A DNA stretch of 24,583 nt from an uncultured Tissierellia bacterium (lineage in GTDB: Bacteria > Bacillota > Clostridia > Tissierellales > Peptoniphilaceae): NCBI GenBank assembly GCA_937923265.1, contig CALAJY010000001.1, forward strand, positions 1 through 24,583, written 5' to 3'. Made by a program: the position numbers and the translations under genes. The notes under the pieces were generated by a model that was not told where the DNA came from, ran no database searches, and saw only the letters and a list, made by a program, of their open reading frames with translations. Shown here one piece after another: positions 21,738-24,583 of the stretch (position 1 is its first letter; each line of letters opens with the position of its first letter).

Positions 21738-23725
21738 CCCAGTTTACGATCCATTCGAAATTTAAGCCCACCGGAGACCAGCCGGAGGCGATCGACGCTT
21801 TGGCAAAGGGCGTGTTAGCGGGAGATCGCTACCAGACCCTGCAAGGGGTCACCGGCTCGGGAAAGACCTTCACCATGGCCAACATCATTGAACGAGTGCA
21901 AAAGCCCACCCTGGTGCTTGCTCACAACAAGACCCTGGCCTCGCAGTTGTGTGCCGAATTTAAGGAATTCTTTCCTGAGAATGCCGTGGAATACTTTGTC
22001 AGCTACTATGACTACTATCAACCTGAAGCCTACGTGGCGGCAACGGATACCTATATTGCCAAAGACGCATCGATCAATGATGAGATCGATAAGCTCCGTC
22101 ACTCGGCAACGGCAGCTCTTTTTGAGCGGAAAGATGTGATTATTGTGGCTTCGGTTTCCTGCATCTATGGCTTGGGAGACCCCTACGATTATAAAAATCT
22201 GACCATTTCCCTGCGACCCGGAATGATCATCGATCGGGATGAGATGCTGAAAAAGCTCATCTCCATTCAGTACACCCGAAATGATGTTGCCTTCACACGA
22301 GGGACCTTTCGGGTTCGTGGGGATACGGTAGACATTTTTCCTGCGGATTCCTCGGAAGAAGCCATTCGGGTGGAATTCTTCGGGGATGAGGTGGATCGAC
22401 TGCTGGAAATCAATTATTTAACGGGAGAAATTCTCGGGCAACGGAGCCATGTCATGATTTTCCCGGCTTCCCACTATGCCACCTCCCAAGACAAGGTGGA
22501 TCGAGCGGTGATCACGATTGAGGAGGAGCTGAAGGACCGCCTTCAGGAATTGCAGGCGGAGCACAAGCTAGTGGAGGCGCAACGCCTGGAGCAGCGGACG
22601 CTCTATGATATTGAGATGCTCAAGGAGGTGGGCTTCTGTTCCGGCATTGAGAACTATGCCCGCCACATGAGCCAACGACCCCCGGGATCACGGCCTTATA
22701 CCCTCATCGATTATTTCAAGGGGGATTTTCTTCTGATGGTGGATGAGAGCCACGTGACCCTTCCCCAGGTGCGGGGCATGTTCAATGGTGACCGCGCACG
22801 GAAGCAGAATCTCGTCGACTACGGGTTTCGTCTTCCCTCCGCTTTGGACAACCGGCCCCTCCACTTTGAGGAATTTGAAGCCCTTGTCCCCCAGGCGCTC
22901 TTTGTTTCCGCCACTCCCGGAGATTTTGAAAAGGAGCATTCCACGCGGGTCGTGGAGCAGATCATTCGGCCCACGGGCTTGTTGGATCCCCGTGTTGAGG
23001 TTCGCCCCACCAAAAATCAGATGGATGACTTGATGAAAGAAATTCGCGCAAACATCCAAAAGGGAGAGCGAACCCTGGTCACCACCATGACCAAGAAGAT
23101 GGCGGAGGACCTCACCAAGTACCTGGAAGACTTCAAGATCAAGGTCACCTATCTTCATTCGGACATTGTGACGCTGGAGCGGATGCAGATTCTTCGGGAT
23201 CTGCGGCTGGGAAAATACGATGTCTTGGTGGGGATTAATCTGCTTCGGGAAGGCCTGGATCTGCCGGAGGTGTCCCTGATTGCCATCTTGGATGCCGATA
23301 AGGAGGGCTTCCTCCGTTCGGAAACCTCCCTGATTCAGACCATAGGCCGGGCCGCCCGAAATGTGGACGGTCGGGTGATCATGTACGCGGATACCATGAC
23401 CCAGTCCATGCAGACCGCCATCGATGAGACCAACCGCAGGCGAGGTATCCAGGAAAAGTACAATGCGGATCATGGGATCACGCCAACGACGATTCAGAAG
23501 GAGATTCACCAGGTTCTCTCGACGGAACTGGTTGCGGAGGGGGCGGATTCCTATGGACCGGCCCTGCAGGAGATGAATCAGAAGGAAGAATTCAGCAAGG
23601 AAGATCTGGAGACCCTGCTGATTTCGATGGATATTGAAATGCGAAAGGCGGCGGAGGAATTGGACTTTGAGAGAGCCGCAAGCATTCGCGATGAAATTCG
23701 AAAGTTAAAGAAGGATTTGGCCTAG
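21734..23725 (+). CDS. uvrB: Excinuclease ABC subunit UvrB
   Basis: The damage-verification helicase-like subunit of nucleotide excision repair, 663 residues. It is loaded by UvrA and then recruits UvrC. Walker A is GSGKT at 41-45. The beta-hairpin that probes the helix is in FVSYYDYYQPEAYVAATDTY near 90-109. The DEAD-box equivalent is DESH at 337-340, and helicase motifs V-VI include LLREGLDLPEV and QTIGRAARN. A C-terminal UVR domain (about 627-662) binds UvrC. The GTG start overlaps the ctpA stop by four bases, with GAGGTG eight bases upstream. uvrA follows after 24 bp, so ctpA-uvrB-uvrA is probably one transcript from the promoter at 20447-20455. Confidence 0.97.
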   Translation: MTQFTIHSKFKPTGDQPEAIDALAKGVLAGDRYQTLQGVTGSGKTFTMANIIERVQKPTLVLAHNKTLASQLCAEFKEFFPENAVEYFVSYYDYYQPEAYVAATDTYIAKDASINDEIDKLRHSATAALFERKDVIIVASVSCIYGLGDPYDYKNLTISLRPGMIIDRDEMLKKLISIQYTRNDVAFTRGTFRVRGDTVDIFPADSSEEAIRVEFFGDEVDRLLEINYLTGEILGQRSHVMIFPASHYATSQDKVDRAVITIEEELKDRLQELQAEHKLVEAQRLEQRTLYDIEMLKEVGFCSGIENYARHMSQRPPGSRPYTLIDYFKGDFLLMVDESHVTLPQVRGMFNGDRARKQNLVDYGFRLPSALDNRPLHFEEFEALVPQALFVSATPGDFEKEHSTRVVEQIIRPTGLLDPRVEVRPTKNQMDDLMKEIRANIQKGERTLVTTMTKKMAEDLTKYLEDFKIKVTYLHSDIVTLERMQILRDLRLGKYDVLVGINLLREGLDLPEVSLIAILDADKEGFLRSETSLIQTIGRAARNVDGRVIMYADTMTQSMQTAIDETNRRRGIQEKYNADHGITPTTIQKEIHQVLSTELVAEGADSYGPALQEMNQKEEFSKEDLETLLISMDIEMRKAAEELDFERAASIRDEIRKLKKDLA

Positions 23726-23749
23726 GCCATCCTCTGTGAAGGAGGTGCT

Positions 23750-24583
23750 ATGGCACTGGAAAAGATAGTGATTCGGGGGGCGCGGGTGAATAACCTGAAG
23801 AACATTAGCCTGACCCTCCCTCGCGATAAAATGATTGTGATGACGGGACTCAGCGGATCCGGCAAGAGTTCCCTGGCCTTTGATACCATCTACGCGGAAG
23901 GGCAAAGGCGCTATGTGGAGAGCCTATCCAGCTACGCCCGCATGTTCCTGGGGCAGATGGACAAGCCGGATGTGGATCTCGTCGAGGGGCTTTCTCCCTC
24001 GATCTCCATCGATCAAAAGACGACGAACCGAAATCCCCGCTCCACGGTGGGAACGGTGACGGAGATCTATGACTACCTCCGTTTACTCTTTTCGAAGCTG
24101 GGCCATGCCTATTGTCCGGTGTGTGGGGAAGAGATCAAGGCCATGGCGGTGGACCAGATTGTGGATGAGATTCTCAGCTGGCCCGACCGAACCAAGATTT
24201 TGGTCCTGGCTCCGGTGATTCGGGGCAAGAAGGGGCGCCACGAAAAGGCCGTGAAGAACCTGGAGCGGCAGGGCTATACCCGGCTGCTTGTGGACGACGA
24301 ACAGTACATGATCCAGGAGGTTCCCGAGCTGGATAAGAACAAAAAGCATGACATTCAGGTGGTGGTGGACCGGCTGATTGTTAAGGATGGGATTCACTCC
24401 CGACTCACACAGTCTCTGGAGACGGCCCTGGAGCTGGCGGATGGAACGGTTTTTATTCAAATTGTGGGGGGAGACCGCCACACCTTCTCGTCCAAGTTGG
24501 CCTGTCCCAATGGCCACATGCAACTGGAGTCCATCGAGCCTCGCTTGCTTTCCTTTAACAGCCCGCAGGGAGCCTGTCCCGAC
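23750..24583 (+). CDS. uvrA: Excinuclease ABC subunit UvrA, 5' part
   Basis: The DNA damage-sensing ATPase of nucleotide excision repair. The window ends after 278 codons, so only about 30 percent is present, with no stop or frameshift. Visible are IRGARVNNLKNI at the N-terminus, the Walker A GLSGSGKSS near 33-41, the conserved YVESLSSYARMFLGQMDKPDVD stretch near 55-76 (given in part by position), ISIDQKTT and the start of the first zinc module CPVCGEE. LACPNGHMQLESIEPRLLSFNSP leads towards the second zinc-binding cysteine cluster, of which CPD is the last visible part. The ATG has GGAGGTG five bases upstream. It is the third gene of the ctpA-uvrB-uvrA cluster. Confidence 0.96.
   Translation, partial: MALEKIVIRGARVNNLKNISLTLPRDKMIVMTGLSGSGKSSLAFDTIYAEGQRRYVESLSSYARMFLGQMDKPDVDLVEGLSPSISIDQKTTNRNPRSTVGTVTEIYDYLRLLFSKLGHAYCPVCGEEIKAMAVDQIVDEILSWPDRTKILVLAPVIRGKKGRHEKAVKNLERQGYTRLLVDDEQYMIQEVPELDKNKKHDIQVVVDRLIVKDGIHSRLTQSLETALELADGTVFIQIVGGDRHTFSSKLACPNGHMQLESIEPRLLSFNSPQGACPD

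Overview
The window reads as a gene-dense, mid-GC chromosomal segment of a Gram-positive bacterium (Bacillota), most likely an anaerobic Clostridia/Tissierellia-type organism. The grounds are strong AGGAGG-type ribosome binding sites, use of TTG and GTG starts, a B. subtilis-type pyruvate kinase with a C-terminal PEP-utilizer domain, the dnaE-pfkA-pyk order, a FeoB-associated Cys-rich protein, and a type II thymidine kinase. The taxonomic placement is inference; no rRNA or tRNA gene was seen. There is no CRISPR array, transposase, integrase or phage gene, so this looks like core chromosome.

Layout. (1) 1-733: the 3' end of a gene whose tail resembles electron-transfer flavoprotein alpha, a bidirectional terminator, a minus-strand FeoB-associated protein gene with a good sigma-A promoter and a leader of about 175 nt, and an AT-rich divergent promoter region. 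(2) 734-3194: a THUMP/RlmL-type RNA methyltransferase and a PAS-SpoIIE (PP2C-type) phosphatase, closed by a hairpin terminator or attenuator. (3) 3219-13895: a tightly packed plus-strand run of pgi, deoD, deoC, a Nudix hydrolase, a sirtuin, a small membrane zinc-ribbon protein of unknown function, dnaE, pfkA and pyk, with one clear terminator at the end. It joins glycolysis (Pgi, PfkA, Pyk), deoxynucleoside catabolism (DeoD, DeoC), nucleotide/NAD-linked enzymes and the replicative polymerase DnaE. (4) 13912-17821: sbcD-sbcC, overlapping, encoding the Mre11/Rad50-like nuclease, ending in a bidirectional terminator. (5) 17825-19998: minus-strand tdk followed by a MATE exporter. (6) 19999-20513: a 515-bp gene-free stretch with a GC-rich, highly foldable segment ending in an intrinsic terminator (candidate structured RNA), a second hairpin-rich segment, and the ctpA promoter with a dyad at the expected transcription start. 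(7) 20514-24583: ctpA, uvrB and uvrA (cut by the window end), overlapping or closely spaced, probably one operon.

The protein-coding content is mostly conserved housekeeping. The best candidates for something undescribed are non-coding: the putative RNA at about 20092-20314, the switch-like hairpin pair at 20398-20440, the GAAA-N4-TTTC dyad in the ctpA-uvrBA promoter, and the inverted repeat between tdk and the MATE gene. The uncharacterised membrane zinc-ribbon protein between the sirtuin and dnaE is the most open protein question. All RNA folds were drawn by hand, without energy calculation or alignment.
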